Shown here: piece after piece, positions 41,955 through 51,023 of the stretch
How positions within the stretch are numbered: the stretch's first letter is position 1
How the letters are laid out: each line of letters opens with the position of its first letter
Origin: Haladaptatus cibarius D43
GTDB lineage: Archaea > Halobacteriota > Halobacteria > Halobacteriales > Haladaptataceae
DNA length: 64,000 bases
Assembly (NCBI RefSeq): GCF_000710615.1
Contig: NZ_JDTH01000002.1
Location: forward strand, 922,082-986,081
Reading direction: 5' to 3'
Made by a program: the position numbers and the translations under genes
Notes under the pieces: model-generated
Databases searched by the model: none
Told to the model about the DNA's origin: nothing
The model's input: only the letters and a program-made list of their open reading frames with translations

Positions 41955-43367
41955 ATGAGCGACGAAGATTATCGAATCGAGGAGGACAGCCTCGGGGAAA
42001 TGCAGGTACCGGCCGACGCCTACTGGGGCGCACAGACCCAGCGCGCAATCCAGAACTTCCCAATCTCGGGAATCACCTTCGGACGACGGTTCATCCGCGC
42101 CCTCGGCGTTGTGAAGAAGGCCGCGGCGCAGGCAAACCGCGACCTCGGCATGATTAAGGAGGACGAAGCGGAGGTCATCATTCAGGCCGCCGATGAAGTC
42201 ATCGCGGGCAAACACGACGACCAGTTCCCGGTTGACGTGTTCCAGACGGGCAGCGGCACGTCCTCGAACATGAACGCAAACGAGGTCATCGCCAACCGCG
42301 CCGCCGAAATCTACGGCAGCGAGGTCGGGTCGCGCGACATCCACCCGAACGACCACGTCAACTTCGGCCAGTCGAGCAACGATGTGATTCCGACCGCGAT
42401 GCACGTCTCGGCGCTCGAAGCAGTCGAAAAAGACGTTCTTCCGGCGCTCGACACCCTCCGCGAAGCGCTCGCCGAGAAGGAAGAGGAGTACGACGACGTG
42501 GTGAAAACGGGACGCACGCACCTGCAGGACGCAACCCCGGTTCGCGTCGGCCAGGAGTTCGGCGGCTACCGAACCCAAGTCGAGAAGGGACTCGCCCGCA
42601 TCGACCACGCACGCGACCACCTCGCCGAACTCGCCCTCGGCGGCACCGCGGTCGGAACCGGCCTGAACACCCATCCGGACTTCCCGGAACTCGCCGCGGA
42701 GTACATCAGCGAGGAAACCAACGTGGAATTCCGCGAGGCAGACAACCACTTCGAGGCGCAGGCCGCCCACGACGCGATGGCGGAAGCCCACGGCGCACTT
42801 CGGACGGTTGCTGGTTCGCTCAACAAAATCGCAAACGACCTCCGTCTGCTGGCCTCCGGCCCGCGAAACGGACTCGGAGAGGTTGACCAGCCCGAAAATC
42901 AGCCCGGCAGTTCCATCATGCCCGGCAAAATCAATCCGGTCGTCGCCGAGGCGGTCAACCAGATGCACAAGCAGGTCGTCGGCAACGACACCGCAGTCGA
43001 ATACGGCGCGGCGGAAGGTCAAATTGACCTCAACCTGTATAAGCCGGTGTTAGCACACAACTTCCTCCAGTCCGCGGAACTCCTCTCGAACAGTAGCACC
43101 GTGTTCGCGGAGAAGTTCGTCGGCAAACTCGACATCGACGTGGAACACTGCGAGACGCAGGTCGAACAGAGCATGGCGCTCGCCACCGCGCTCAACCCGC
43201 ACATCGGCTACGACAAGGCGTCGAAAGCGGCGAAAGAAGCCCTGAAAGAAGGAAAGACCGTCCGCGAAGTCGTCGTCGAAAAAGGCTACCTGAGCGAGGA
43301 CGAAGCCGACGAAATCATCGACCCCGAAGCGATGACTCACCGGGGTATCCTCGGGCAGGACGAATAA
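41955..43367 (+). CDS. fumC: Class II fumarate hydratase
   Basis: A 470-residue enzyme of the fumarase/aspartase superfamily. It starts MSDEDYRIEEDSLGEMQVPA, with YWGAQTQRAIQNFPIS, TGSGTSSNMNANEVIANRA, HPNDHVNFGQSSNDVIPTAM and the signature loop GSSIMPGKINPV. It hydrates fumarate to malate in the citric acid cycle. The SSN and HPND residues fit fumarase C rather than aspartase. The start at 41955 is chosen over an upstream GTG because homologues begin there. A perfect hairpin follows the gene at 43474. Confidence 0.95.
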   Translation: MSDEDYRIEEDSLGEMQVPADAYWGAQTQRAIQNFPISGITFGRRFIRALGVVKKAAAQANRDLGMIKEDEAEVIIQAADEVIAGKHDDQFPVDVFQTGSGTSSNMNANEVIANRAAEIYGSEVGSRDIHPNDHVNFGQSSNDVIPTAMHVSALEAVEKDVLPALDTLREALAEKEEEYDDVVKTGRTHLQDATPVRVGQEFGGYRTQVEKGLARIDHARDHLAELALGGTAVGTGLNTHPDFPELAAEYISEETNVEFREADNHFEAQAAHDAMAEAHGALRTVAGSLNKIANDLRLLASGPRNGLGEVDQPENQPGSSIMPGKINPVVAEAVNQMHKQVVGNDTAVEYGAAEGQIDLNLYKPVLAHNFLQSAELLSNSSTVFAEKFVGKLDIDVEHCETQVEQSMALATALNPHIGYDKASKAAKEALKEGKTVREVVVEKGYLSEDEADEIIDPEAMTHRGILGQDE

Positions 43368-43473
43368 GTCGATTTACGATTCGGATTTCGAGTCCCGACT
43401 TGAAATCCGTTCCGAGGTCGCGGTTCGTTTCGTGATGTCGAAATTCGTCCCGTAGATTCGAAATCCGTTCCGT

Positions 43474-43503
43474 GACCCGACCGCCGATTTCAGCGGTCGG
43501 GTC
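43474..43503. terminator. Bidirectional terminator-like hairpin between fumC and the Tat-protein gene
   Basis: gacccgaccgc and gcggtcgggtc form a perfect 11-bp stem around the 8-nt loop cgatttca. It lies between two convergent genes and reaches the stop codon of the leftward gene. The preceding spacer holds two copies of gaaatccgttccg at about 43403 and 43459. Its position suits termination from both sides, although there is no long T run. Confidence 0.55.
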
Positions 43504-44428
43504 AGAACAGGTTGGTGAAAAACGACACCACCGAGTTGAGGATGGACGAGATTCCGTCCCACAGTTTTGCGAAGAAGCCTTTGTTTCCTTCGCTGTTCAC
43601 GTCCGACGGATTCGAAGTCGTCTCCGTCGCGGTTCCTTCGCCGCCACCGTTCGTCGTTTCGTTCCCGGTCGTCTCCGTCGTCCCCGAGCCACAGCCGTTG
43701 GCGGTTATCGTGGCTTTCTGGTTCATCTTCAGTTTCGTCCGCGTGGGATTGTTCGCGTTGCCCGAAAGCACTTCCCATTTGTTCACTTGCCCTTCGTACT
43801 CGCTCCCTTGGCCGGACAAGAGTGCCTGCCCGTTGAACTGGGGATGTATCGTGAACTCGAAGTCGTTGCCGAGTCCGCGGTACACTGCTCCGTCGGAGCG
43901 ACCACCCTGCCACGTCCAGTGGATGGTCGCGTTCGCGGTTTCCTTGCCGTTCCAGTTCCGGTGTTTCGAGTAGTCGAACGTATCGTGGTTCGTCGAATCG
44001 TCGTAGCTGTCGTCTTTGACGACGAACTTTCCCTGCACGGGAAGGTTGGTGATACGGAACGACACCGCGCCGCCACCGTCGCTGTCCAGTTTGTCGTGCA
44101 CCATCACGAGGCTCAGTCCCTTCGGACCATCGTAGAGGAACATGATGCTGGTGTCGTCGCGCTGGAGGCTTTCGGTTCCGAACGAGGCGTACTTGTACGA
44201 CATCGGGTCGGTGTCGGGCGTGCGGTAGTCGTAAAACTCCTCCACGGGGAGTCCCGAAAGCGAGAGCGGTTCAATCGGAATGCAGTTCCCACCCTGTTTG
44301 ATGGCGAACTGGGTGTTACCGTTCGATTGGGCCGCACCTGTCGACGAGACGCCCCCGAGTACGGCGGTCGAGGCAATGGTCGCCTTAACGAACTGGCGAC
44401 GGGCAATAGTTGTCGAGTTCTCGGTCAT
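43502..44428 (-). CDS. Tat-exported protein of unknown function
   Basis: A 308-residue protein with a twin-arginine signal (TIARRQFVKATIASTAVLGG), so it is folded inside and exported. The mature region is beta-rich and aromatic (SYKYASFGTESLQRDDTSIM, FRITNLPVQGKFVVKDDSYD, TIHWTWQGGRSDGAVYRGLG) and contains one CGSG near residue 245. A Thr/Gly/Asn-rich linker leads to an amphipathic tail (FFAKLWDGISSILNSVVSFF) that could associate with the membrane. No family is recognised. The ATG at 44428 sets the signal at the correct distance. Confidence 0.75.
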   Translation of the reverse strand: MTENSTTIARRQFVKATIASTAVLGGVSSTGAAQSNGNTQFAIKQGGNCIPIEPLSLSGLPVEEFYDYRTPDTDPMSYKYASFGTESLQRDDTSIMFLYDGPKGLSLVMVHDKLDSDGGGAVSFRITNLPVQGKFVVKDDSYDDSTNHDTFDYSKHRNWNGKETANATIHWTWQGGRSDGAVYRGLGNDFEFTIHPQFNGQALLSGQGSEYEGQVNKWEVLSGNANNPTRTKLKMNQKATITANGCGSGTTETTGNETTNGGGEGTATETTSNPSDVNSEGNKGFFAKLWDGISSILNSVVSFFTNLF

Positions 44429-44529
44429 GCTGTCCACGAATGGTACGGTCTGCTGATGTCTTTGTTCCACGCCGACTGATTCGCATCAGAGCGGCCCGAA
44501 CGAATCTGTACGGTCTGCCTTCCACCGGA

Positions 44530-44610
44530 GTAAGGCGACGATAGCATGGAATCCCGCGAGCGTAGGTCGAGAATAGCACCCGATTCGGAACGAGTAGGAC
44601 GACGATAGCA
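44530..44610. repeat. Three 17-bp direct repeats at an exact 32-bp period
   Basis: Copies are at 44530-44546 (gtaaggcgacgatagca), 44562-44578 (gtaggtcgagaatagca) and 44594-44610 (gtaggacgacgatagca), each start 32 nt apart. The 15-nt segments between them are only weakly alike. The array ends about 30 nt before the TATA box (near 44640) of the PH-domain operon. Thirty-two bp is three helical turns, so a protein would meet all copies on one face. An operator array is a fair reading; there are too few copies for CRISPR. Confidence 0.6.
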
Positions 44611-44669
44611 CCGGACGGCGGGCATATGTGACGCCTACTTTTATACGCCGCCTTCCCCGATATGCAAGC

Positions 44670-45131
44670 ATGGAGACACTGAACTCCCGCGTCAGAATCG
44701 TCTGGTTCGCGGGCGTCCTCATCACGACAGCATTCGTCGGGGCGGTGCTGTTCGCGGTACGCCGATTCGTGTTCGATATTGCGGTTTGGCTCCCTCTCGC
44801 GCTCGCAGTCGTGATATTCGTTCTCGGCGGAATCTACACGGTTTTCAAATATCGCGTCTGGCGGTTCGAAATCCGCGACGATGATTTGTATCTCGAACGA
44901 GGCGTGTTCACTCGCGTTACGACGGTCGTTCCGTTCGTCCGAGTGCAGCACGTTGACACCCAACGCGGCCCCATCGAGCGATTGGCCGGACTCGGAAGCG
45001 TCGTCGTTTACACCGCCGGGTCGCGCGGCGCGGACGTGACGATTCCCGGTCTGACGCCCGAACGGGCGTCAGACCTCCAGCGCCGCCTTCGGAACCTCGC
45101 AATCGAAAGCGAGTACGAGGACGCGGTATGA
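44670..45131 (+). CDS. Bacterial PH-domain membrane protein (YdbS-like)
   Basis: A 153-residue protein with two N-terminal helices (about 8-30 and 38-58) and a bPH2 domain (residues about 70-150) with the typical WRFEIRDDDLYLERGVFTRV and VPFVRVQHVDTQRGPIERLA. The ATG at 44670 lies about 29 nt after a TATA box (acttttatac), so it is chosen over an upstream GTG. It overlaps the next gene by 4 nt (ATGA). In bacteria, the YdbS/YdbT pair is linked to membrane stress and export of some toxins or lipids; the role here is unknown. Confidence 0.85.
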   Translation: METLNSRVRIVWFAGVLITTAFVGAVLFAVRRFVFDIAVWLPLALAVVIFVLGGIYTVFKYRVWRFEIRDDDLYLERGVFTRVTTVVPFVRVQHVDTQRGPIERLAGLGSVVVYTAGSRGADVTIPGLTPERASDLQRRLRNLAIESEYEDAV

Positions 45132-46603
45132 AACTCCACCCGCTCTCGCTACCCTACCGACTGCTCACGAGGAGTATGAGTCTCGCGCTCACCCTCTTTT
45201 TCGTCGGAACGACGCTCGCGAGTGCGGTGGAATCTATCAACATTGTCATCACGCTCGCGCTCGTCGCCGTCGGACTCCTCGTCGCTGGACTCTGGGAAGT
45301 CGTCTACTACCGCCGGTTCGACTACGTCCTTACCGACAACTCGCTCGACATCGACTCCGGCGTCATCTCTCGACGACGCCGGGAGATTCCCCTGCGCCGG
45401 ATTCAGAACGTGGACATCAGCCGAAACGTCGTCCAGCGCGTGCTGGGAATTGCGCTCGTGGGATTCGAAACCGCGGGCGGCGGCGAGACGGAAGCCAGCC
45501 TTCGGTTCGTCGCCTACGACGAAGCGAGACGACTTCAGCGCGAGATTCAGCGCCGAAAACGCGGTGCCACGGAACGCGACGAGGAAGAGGAAATCCAACC
45601 CGACGTACTGTACGAAATTCGCTCGCCGGAACTGCTCTTGCTCTCTGCGATTTCGATAGAACCTCGCGTCTTCGGACTGGTCTTTTTCATCGTCCCGTTT
45701 CTGACGGGCGCGGCCGAATCGTTCGGCGGCCTGTCGTTTCTGTTCGGACTCGCACAACTGCTGGTTTCCGCGCTCGTCCTCTGGGTCGCCAGCGCGATGG
45801 TGACGTTCGCGCGCTACTACGATTTCACCCTGCTGCGCGTGGACGACGAACTCAGATACGAACGCGGCTTGCTCCAGCGCTACGACGGGTCGATTCCCCT
45901 CGATAAGATTCAGACGCTTACGCTTCAGGAGAATCCGCTCATGCGACTCACCGGATACGCGACCCTTTCGGTCGAAACTGCGGGCTACGCGCCCGGACAA
46001 GGGCCGTCCGGCGGGTCGGAGGCGGCGATTCCCCTCGCAACCCGTGGGCGCGTTCTCCGGTTGGCTCACTCCATCGAATCGTTCGACGACCCGACCTTCA
46101 CTCGGCCACCGAAACGAACCCGACGCAGGTACATAGTCAGATACGCGCTGGTCGTCGCAGGACTCACGGCGCTGGCGTTCGCCGTAAACTGGTTCACGGA
46201 ACTGTTTCCGTTCTGGTACGCCACGCTCGCGCTTCTCGTCCTCGCGCCGGTCGCCGGACAGTATCAGTGGAAACACCGCGGCTACTACGCCGGAGAAGAC
46301 CACGTTCAGACGAGAAACGGCTTCTGGCGCAGACGAATCCACGTCGTCCCCTACTACCGAGTGCAGACCGTCATTCAACGCGAAACCATCTTTCAGCGGC
46401 GATGGCGCTTGGGAACCGTCTTTGTTGACACCGCGAGTTCGGTCGGATTCGGTGGACAGGAGGCCCACGCCGCAGACATCGACGTGAACGATGCGAGCGA
46501 GTTTCGAGAACTCGTCCGGCGACGACTCGGAGGCCAGATTCGGGAGCGGGCGGCGCGCGCTCGGATGGAAAAGACGGAATCGGAACAGTTCAGCAGTGAG
46601 TAA
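45128..46603 (+). CDS. Multi-domain bacterial PH-domain membrane protein (YdbT-like)
   Basis: A 491-residue partner of the preceding gene with three pairs of helices, each followed by a bPH2 module. The repeated motif appears as DNSLDIDSGVISRRRREIPL with RIQNVDIS, DELRYERGLLQRYDGSIPLD with KIQTLTLQENPL, and HVQTRNGFWRRRIHVVPYYR with VQTVIQRETIF. Charged stretches link the modules. The arrangement matches YdbT. The two proteins probably form one membrane complex. It is convergent with the receiver-PAS gene (9 nt between stops). Confidence 0.87.
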   Translation: MKLHPLSLPYRLLTRSMSLALTLFFVGTTLASAVESINIVITLALVAVGLLVAGLWEVVYYRRFDYVLTDNSLDIDSGVISRRRREIPLRRIQNVDISRNVVQRVLGIALVGFETAGGGETEASLRFVAYDEARRLQREIQRRKRGATERDEEEEIQPDVLYEIRSPELLLLSAISIEPRVFGLVFFIVPFLTGAAESFGGLSFLFGLAQLLVSALVLWVASAMVTFARYYDFTLLRVDDELRYERGLLQRYDGSIPLDKIQTLTLQENPLMRLTGYATLSVETAGYAPGQGPSGGSEAAIPLATRGRVLRLAHSIESFDDPTFTRPPKRTRRRYIVRYALVVAGLTALAFAVNWFTELFPFWYATLALLVLAPVAGQYQWKHRGYYAGEDHVQTRNGFWRRRIHVVPYYRVQTVIQRETIFQRRWRLGTVFVDTASSVGFGGQEAHAADIDVNDASEFRELVRRRLGGQIRERAARARMEKTESEQFSSE

Positions 46604-46612
46604 CGTCTCCCC

Positions 46613-47782
46613 CTACACTTCAGAAACGGCTTCCACGGCGACAACGACTCGTTCTAATTCGTCGTTTTTGTCGTGAATCGGTGCCGCGCTAATTGAGTAG
46701 AGGTCCCACTTTCCGCTCGGACTCTCGTAGCCGAATCGCTCACCTCGGACTGTCGTCTCGTCCAGAAACACTGGCCTGAGTGGGTGATTTTCGTCCAGCA
46801 ACGGGTCGCCGTTTTTGTCGGTAAGTTGCCACTGTGACGAGTCGTAGGTTCGGTTCGTTATTTCCTCTTTCGTGATTTCGAGCAGTTCTACCATTCTGTT
46901 GTTGGCCCGTGTAATCGCTCCTTCAGCGTTGAGGATGGCGATACCGACCGGACTCGTCTCGAACACCTGCTCTAGCACCTCCTTTTCCCTGCGATGCTCC
47001 GTTCGAATCCGGTCTTCGGCGGTGATATCTCGGAAGAAAACGGAGAGTCCTTCCTCGGAGGGATAGGCGTGAACTTCGAACAGTGTGTCGAGGGGGTCGA
47101 AGTACGCCTCGAACGTGGTCGGTTGTTGTGTTTTCATTGCGGTTCGATACTCGTCTTCGAACTGCGAATTGAGGGCGTCGGGAAATTCGTCCCAGACGGA
47201 TTTCCCGAGCAGTTCCGCTTCATCTTTGTCCAGTAGTCGTTTGCCTCTTCCGTTGATGAACGTGAACCGCCACTCGTCGTCGAGCGCGAAAAAGGCGTCC
47301 GTCACCCGTTCGTAGACGGTGTGTATCCGACGCTGGTACGATGTGGCGGCTTGCTCCGCACGATACTGGCTGACGACGTTTTCGATGCGGTTTGCCAGCA
47401 CCGCGTACTGGTCGGCACCGGCAGCTTTCTGGAGGTAATCCGTGACGCCCGCGGAAATCGCCTCGCTGGCGATTTCCTCGCTTCCCTTGCCGGTGAAGAG
47501 AATGAACGGGAGGTTCGGGAATCGCCCCCGAACCGCTTCCAGAAATTCGAGACCGTCCATCGAACCCATATCGAAATCGCTGACGATACAGTCCACCGTC
47601 AAATCGGTGTCGAGGCGGTTACAAGCCTCTGTCGGGTCGGTTCCGGTGTGAATTTCGGCGTCCGGCAGATGTTGAGCCAACAGCGTCGTAGAAAGGCCGA
47701 CTCGTGCAGGGTCATCATCCACATGGAGGATTCGAATGGGTGTGCTTTCAGCGAGATTTCCCAGTGCGAGGAAATCATTCAT
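46613..47782 (-). CDS. Response-regulator receiver protein with two PAS domains
   Basis: A 389-residue protein. The receiver domain (about residues 16-140) carries the acidic pair ILHVDDDP, the phospho-acceptor aspartate in CIVSDFDMGSMDGLEF and the lysine in LFTGKGSEE. Two PAS modules follow: about 155-265 (TDAFFALDDEWRFTFINGRG) and about 280-385 (TSPVGIAILNAEGAITRANN). No histidine-kinase or output domain follows, so it probably works through partner kinases, as many haloarchaeal receiver-PAS proteins do. The final PAS-associated segment ends at VVVAVEAVSEV. Confidence 0.87.
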   Translation of the reverse strand: MNDFLALGNLAESTPIRILHVDDDPARVGLSTTLLAQHLPDAEIHTGTDPTEACNRLDTDLTVDCIVSDFDMGSMDGLEFLEAVRGRFPNLPFILFTGKGSEEIASEAISAGVTDYLQKAAGADQYAVLANRIENVVSQYRAEQAATSYQRRIHTVYERVTDAFFALDDEWRFTFINGRGKRLLDKDEAELLGKSVWDEFPDALNSQFEDEYRTAMKTQQPTTFEAYFDPLDTLFEVHAYPSEEGLSVFFRDITAEDRIRTEHRREKEVLEQVFETSPVGIAILNAEGAITRANNRMVELLEITKEEITNRTYDSSQWQLTDKNGDPLLDENHPLRPVFLDETTVRGERFGYESPSGKWDLYSISAAPIHDKNDELERVVVAVEAVSEV

Positions 47783-48008
47783 ACGTGGATTTCTATCGGT
47801 ATTTGATTTATATTTTCTGCTCGTCCGCGAGCAGCCTTGCTATTTTACGTTTTGGAACCGGTAAAATAGGAGTAGTATTCTCCCAATCCCACATATTAAA
47901 TATGGTGGGTATCTCCCGCCCGTTCGATTCGTTTCTCCCCGACCGCCGCCCCGAACGACTCGTGCGAACTGAACGGTTTTTTACCCCTCCGCGTCTCACG
48001 TCCCACCA

Positions 48009-49877
48009 ATGAGCGAGTACGATTACGAGGATCTCGGTCTGGTGGCAGGGTTGGAAATCCACCAGCAACTCGACACCGAGACGAAACTGTTCTGCGGGTG
48101 TCCGACCGAACTGCGCGAACCCGAATCGTCGTCCCGAACGTTCACCCGGTATCTGCATCCGACTCGGAGCGAACTCGGCGAAATCGACGATGCGGCCTTG
48201 GAGGAAAGTCAAATCGACCGCGAGTTCGAGTATCTGGCCTACGACACCACCTGTCTCGTGGAAGAAGACGACGAACCGCCGCACCGACTGGACGAGGAAG
48301 CCAGAGAGGTCGTCCTCGAAATCGCCCAACTGCTCGACATGGACGTTATCGACCAAGCCCATCTCATGCGAAAAATCGTCGTTGACGGGTCGAACACGTC
48401 CGGATTTCAGCGTTCGACGCTCGTCGCAACCGATGGCGAAATCCAGACGAGCGACGGCCCGGTCGGCGTCGAGGATTTGATGCTCGAAGAGGAAAGCGCC
48501 CAGCGAATCGAAGAGCGAGAAGAGGGCGTTCTCTACAGTCTCGACCGACTCGGCATCCCGCTCGTGGAAATCGGCACGAAACCGGACATCAGTTCGCCCG
48601 AACAGGCCCGCGAGGCCGCAGAGCGAATCGGAATGCTCCTGCGCTCTACGGGCCACGTAAAGCGCGGCCTCGGCACCATTCGACAGGACGTGAACGTCTC
48701 CATCGCGGAGGGTGCCCGCGTGGAGATGAAGGGTGTGCAGAGTTTGGACGACATCGACGACCTCGTGCGCAACGAGGTCGGGCGGCAGGTCGAACTGCTC
48801 GCCATCCGTGACGAACTCCACGACCGGGGCGCAGCGGTGGGCGAGACGCAGGACGTGACGACCGTCTTCGAGGACACCGAAAGCGGCGTCATTCGCGGCG
48901 CACTCGATTCGGGTGGAAAAGTCACTGCAGTTCCACTGTTCGGCTTCGACGGCCTCGTCGGACGTGAAATTCAGTCAGACCGCCGCCTCGGAACCGAACT
49001 CTCAGACCACGCCAAACGCCACGGTGCTGGCGGCATCTTCCACACCGACGAACTTCCGGCCTACGGCGTCACCGAGGACGAAGTTGCCGCGCTCCGCGAT
49101 GCTGTGGGTGCTGACGATGGCGACGCTGTCGCCATCGTGGCGGCAAGTTCGGAGGTCGCAGACGGCGCAATCGAGGCCGCCGCAGACCGCGCGGAAGTCG
49201 CGCTCGACGGGATTCCCGAGGAAACCCGCGGTGCGAACGAAGACGGCACGTCGCGCTACCTCCGCCCGCTTCCGGGCGCGGCGCGGATGTACCCCGAAAC
49301 CGACGTGCCGCCGGTCGATTTAGACCCGACGGAAGTCGAGACGCCCGAACTGCTCACCGAGAAGGTCGAACGCTATCAGTCCGAATTTTCGCTCGGCGCG
49401 GGACTCGCGGAACAGGTCGCCTACGGTCGCCGGATGCCACTGTTCGAGCGCGCCGCCGAAACCGGCGCAGACCCGACGTTCGTCGCGGGACTGTTGGAAA
49501 GCACGGTGACGGAACTTCGACGAGAAGACGTGCCGGTCGAGAATCTGGACGACGAGCACTTCCTCGCCGTTACCGATCTCGTCACCGACGGAGAACTGGC
49601 GAAAGAGGGCGTCAACGACGTGCTGACGCTTCTCGCCGAAAGTCCTGAGCTGTCCGCGGAAGAAGCGGTCGAGGAAGCGGGACTCGCTGGCGTCGGCGAG
49701 GACGAAGTCCGCGAAGCAGTCGTTACGGTCGTCGAACGCAACGAAGAACAGGTCGAAGAGGAAGGAATGGGCGCGTTCTCCGGTCTGATGGGCGAATGTA
49801 TGGGCCAACTTCGGGGAAAAGCAGATGGTGACCTCGTGAGTCAGGTGCTCCGCGAGGAAATTCAACAACGAGCCTGA
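48009..49877 (+). CDS. gatE: Glutamyl-tRNA(Gln) amidotransferase subunit E
   Basis: A 622-residue protein of the archaeal GatDE system that converts misacylated Glu-tRNA(Gln) to Gln-tRNA(Gln). It starts with LGLVAGLEIHQQLDTETKLF and CGCPTEL, continues with DGSNTSGFQRSTLVATDGEI and SAQRIEE, and has a cradle region typical of the GatB/E family. An AspRS-like insertion separates it from GatB. The C-terminal helical YqeY-like domain ends in MGECMGQLRGKADGDLVSQV. GatD is not in the window. Confidence 0.95.
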   Translation: MSEYDYEDLGLVAGLEIHQQLDTETKLFCGCPTELREPESSSRTFTRYLHPTRSELGEIDDAALEESQIDREFEYLAYDTTCLVEEDDEPPHRLDEEAREVVLEIAQLLDMDVIDQAHLMRKIVVDGSNTSGFQRSTLVATDGEIQTSDGPVGVEDLMLEEESAQRIEEREEGVLYSLDRLGIPLVEIGTKPDISSPEQAREAAERIGMLLRSTGHVKRGLGTIRQDVNVSIAEGARVEMKGVQSLDDIDDLVRNEVGRQVELLAIRDELHDRGAAVGETQDVTTVFEDTESGVIRGALDSGGKVTAVPLFGFDGLVGREIQSDRRLGTELSDHAKRHGAGGIFHTDELPAYGVTEDEVAALRDAVGADDGDAVAIVAASSEVADGAIEAAADRAEVALDGIPEETRGANEDGTSRYLRPLPGAARMYPETDVPPVDLDPTEVETPELLTEKVERYQSEFSLGAGLAEQVAYGRRMPLFERAAETGADPTFVAGLLESTVTELRREDVPVENLDDEHFLAVTDLVTDGELAKEGVNDVLTLLAESPELSAEEAVEEAGLAGVGEDEVREAVVTVVERNEEQVEEEGMGAFSGLMGECMGQLRGKADGDLVSQVLREEIQQRA

Positions 49878-50013
49878 CTCAACACCGCATCTGATTTCGA
49901 TTTTTGCCAGCAGGATTTTATTGGGTGGGCGCGAAAAATCGGGCGAGAATGTTCGAACTCCATAGCCGTCTCTTCGGTGGTAATTTGCCGTCTCTCCAGC
50001 GGGGGCCAATTGC

Positions 50014-50874
50014 GTGAGTTCCGAAACGGAGGTTGACCCGACCGGGGCCACGCTCTCCTACAGAAATATCCTCGAACGCGAGATAAACAATGCGCTGAAA
50101 GAAATCAATCGACCCTCGAAAGGGTTGTTTCTCTCCGGGTTGGCCGCCGGACTCAACGTGAGTTTCGGCGCGCTGTTCATGGGGATGGTGCTCACGTTTT
50201 CGCCGTCGTTCCCCTCTCCCCTCGTCAAACAGTTTCTTCTCGCAGTCGCATCGTCCGTTGGTTTTCTGTTCGTCGTCCTGGGTCAGACGGAACTGTTCAC
50301 TGCGCACACGACGATGGGCGTTCTGCCGGTACTCGACGGACGAGCTTCCAAATCCGACCTCGGCGAACTGTGGAGCGTCGTCTACGTCTCGAATCTCCTC
50401 GGCTGTGTCCTGTTCGCGGGACTCATCGCGCTTCTCGGCCCGGCCCTCGGCATCGCGGAACCCGCCGCGTTCGGAACGCTCGCGGACGCGCTCATTCCGC
50501 TACCGGCGTGGGTCATCTTCCTTTCGGGCGTCATCGCGGGGTGGCTGATGGGACTCGTCACGTGGCTCGTGGCCGCCAGTCGGGACACCGTGAGTCGAAT
50601 CTTGTTCGTCATCATCGTCACCACGGGAATCGGACTCGGCCCATTCCATCACTGTTTGCTCGGAACTACGGAAGTGCTGTCGGCGATGTTCATGGGACAA
50701 GGCGTCACGCTCGGCGATTTCGGTCACTTCCTCGGCTGGACGACGCTCGGGAACGTGGTCGGCGGAACTGTCTTCGTCGCGCTCGTGAACTACGGCCACG
50801 TCGCGCTCTCGGAGGATTACGAAGTCGAAGACGAGACGAGCGAAGACACGCCCGATACGGCCAACAATGACTAA
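50014..50874 (+). CDS. Formate/nitrite transporter family protein
   Basis: A 286-residue protein with six helices and both half-helical pore motifs of the FNT family, FLSGLAAGLNVSFGALFMGM and FLGWTTLGNVVGGTVFVALV. The central region holds GQTELFTAHTTMGVLPVLDG and TGIGLGPFHHCLLGTTEVLS, as in YfdC-like members. It probably carries a small monovalent anion, such as formate, nitrite or acetate; the substrate is not determined. It starts at GTG 50014; a palindrome at 50899 follows the gene. Confidence 0.88.
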   Translation: MSSETEVDPTGATLSYRNILEREINNALKEINRPSKGLFLSGLAAGLNVSFGALFMGMVLTFSPSFPSPLVKQFLLAVASSVGFLFVVLGQTELFTAHTTMGVLPVLDGRASKSDLGELWSVVYVSNLLGCVLFAGLIALLGPALGIAEPAAFGTLADALIPLPAWVIFLSGVIAGWLMGLVTWLVAASRDTVSRILFVIIVTTGIGLGPFHHCLLGTTEVLSAMFMGQGVTLGDFGHFLGWTTLGNVVGGTVFVALVNYGHVALSEDYEVEDETSEDTPDTANND

Positions 50875-50898
50875 TTTCGAACCGTCCCCGTCAGCGCC

Positions 50899-50927
50899 GT
50901 GACGATACGATGGCATCGTATCGTCAC
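50899..50927. terminator. Perfect 14-bp inverted repeat between convergent genes
   Basis: gtgacgatacgatg and catcgtatcgtcac are exact reverse complements separated by one base, between the convergent FNT and HPP genes. As RNA it would form a long hairpin. It may act as a bidirectional terminator or as a protein-binding palindrome. Nothing else is seen in the gap 50875-51023. Confidence 0.5.
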
Positions 50928-51023
50928 GATTGCTCGAATCACCTCGATTGCGTCTAACTGCCCCGACTACCGACCGGGGAATGGGACGCAGAAACGTTCC
51001 TCGGAATTCGTCGAAATAGCGGT

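Noticed and set aside
44530-44610. Possible short CRISPR array
   Set aside because: Only three 17-nt copies with 15-nt gaps and no cas genes; repeat and spacer lengths are far from those of haloarchaeal CRISPR arrays. An operator array is more likely.
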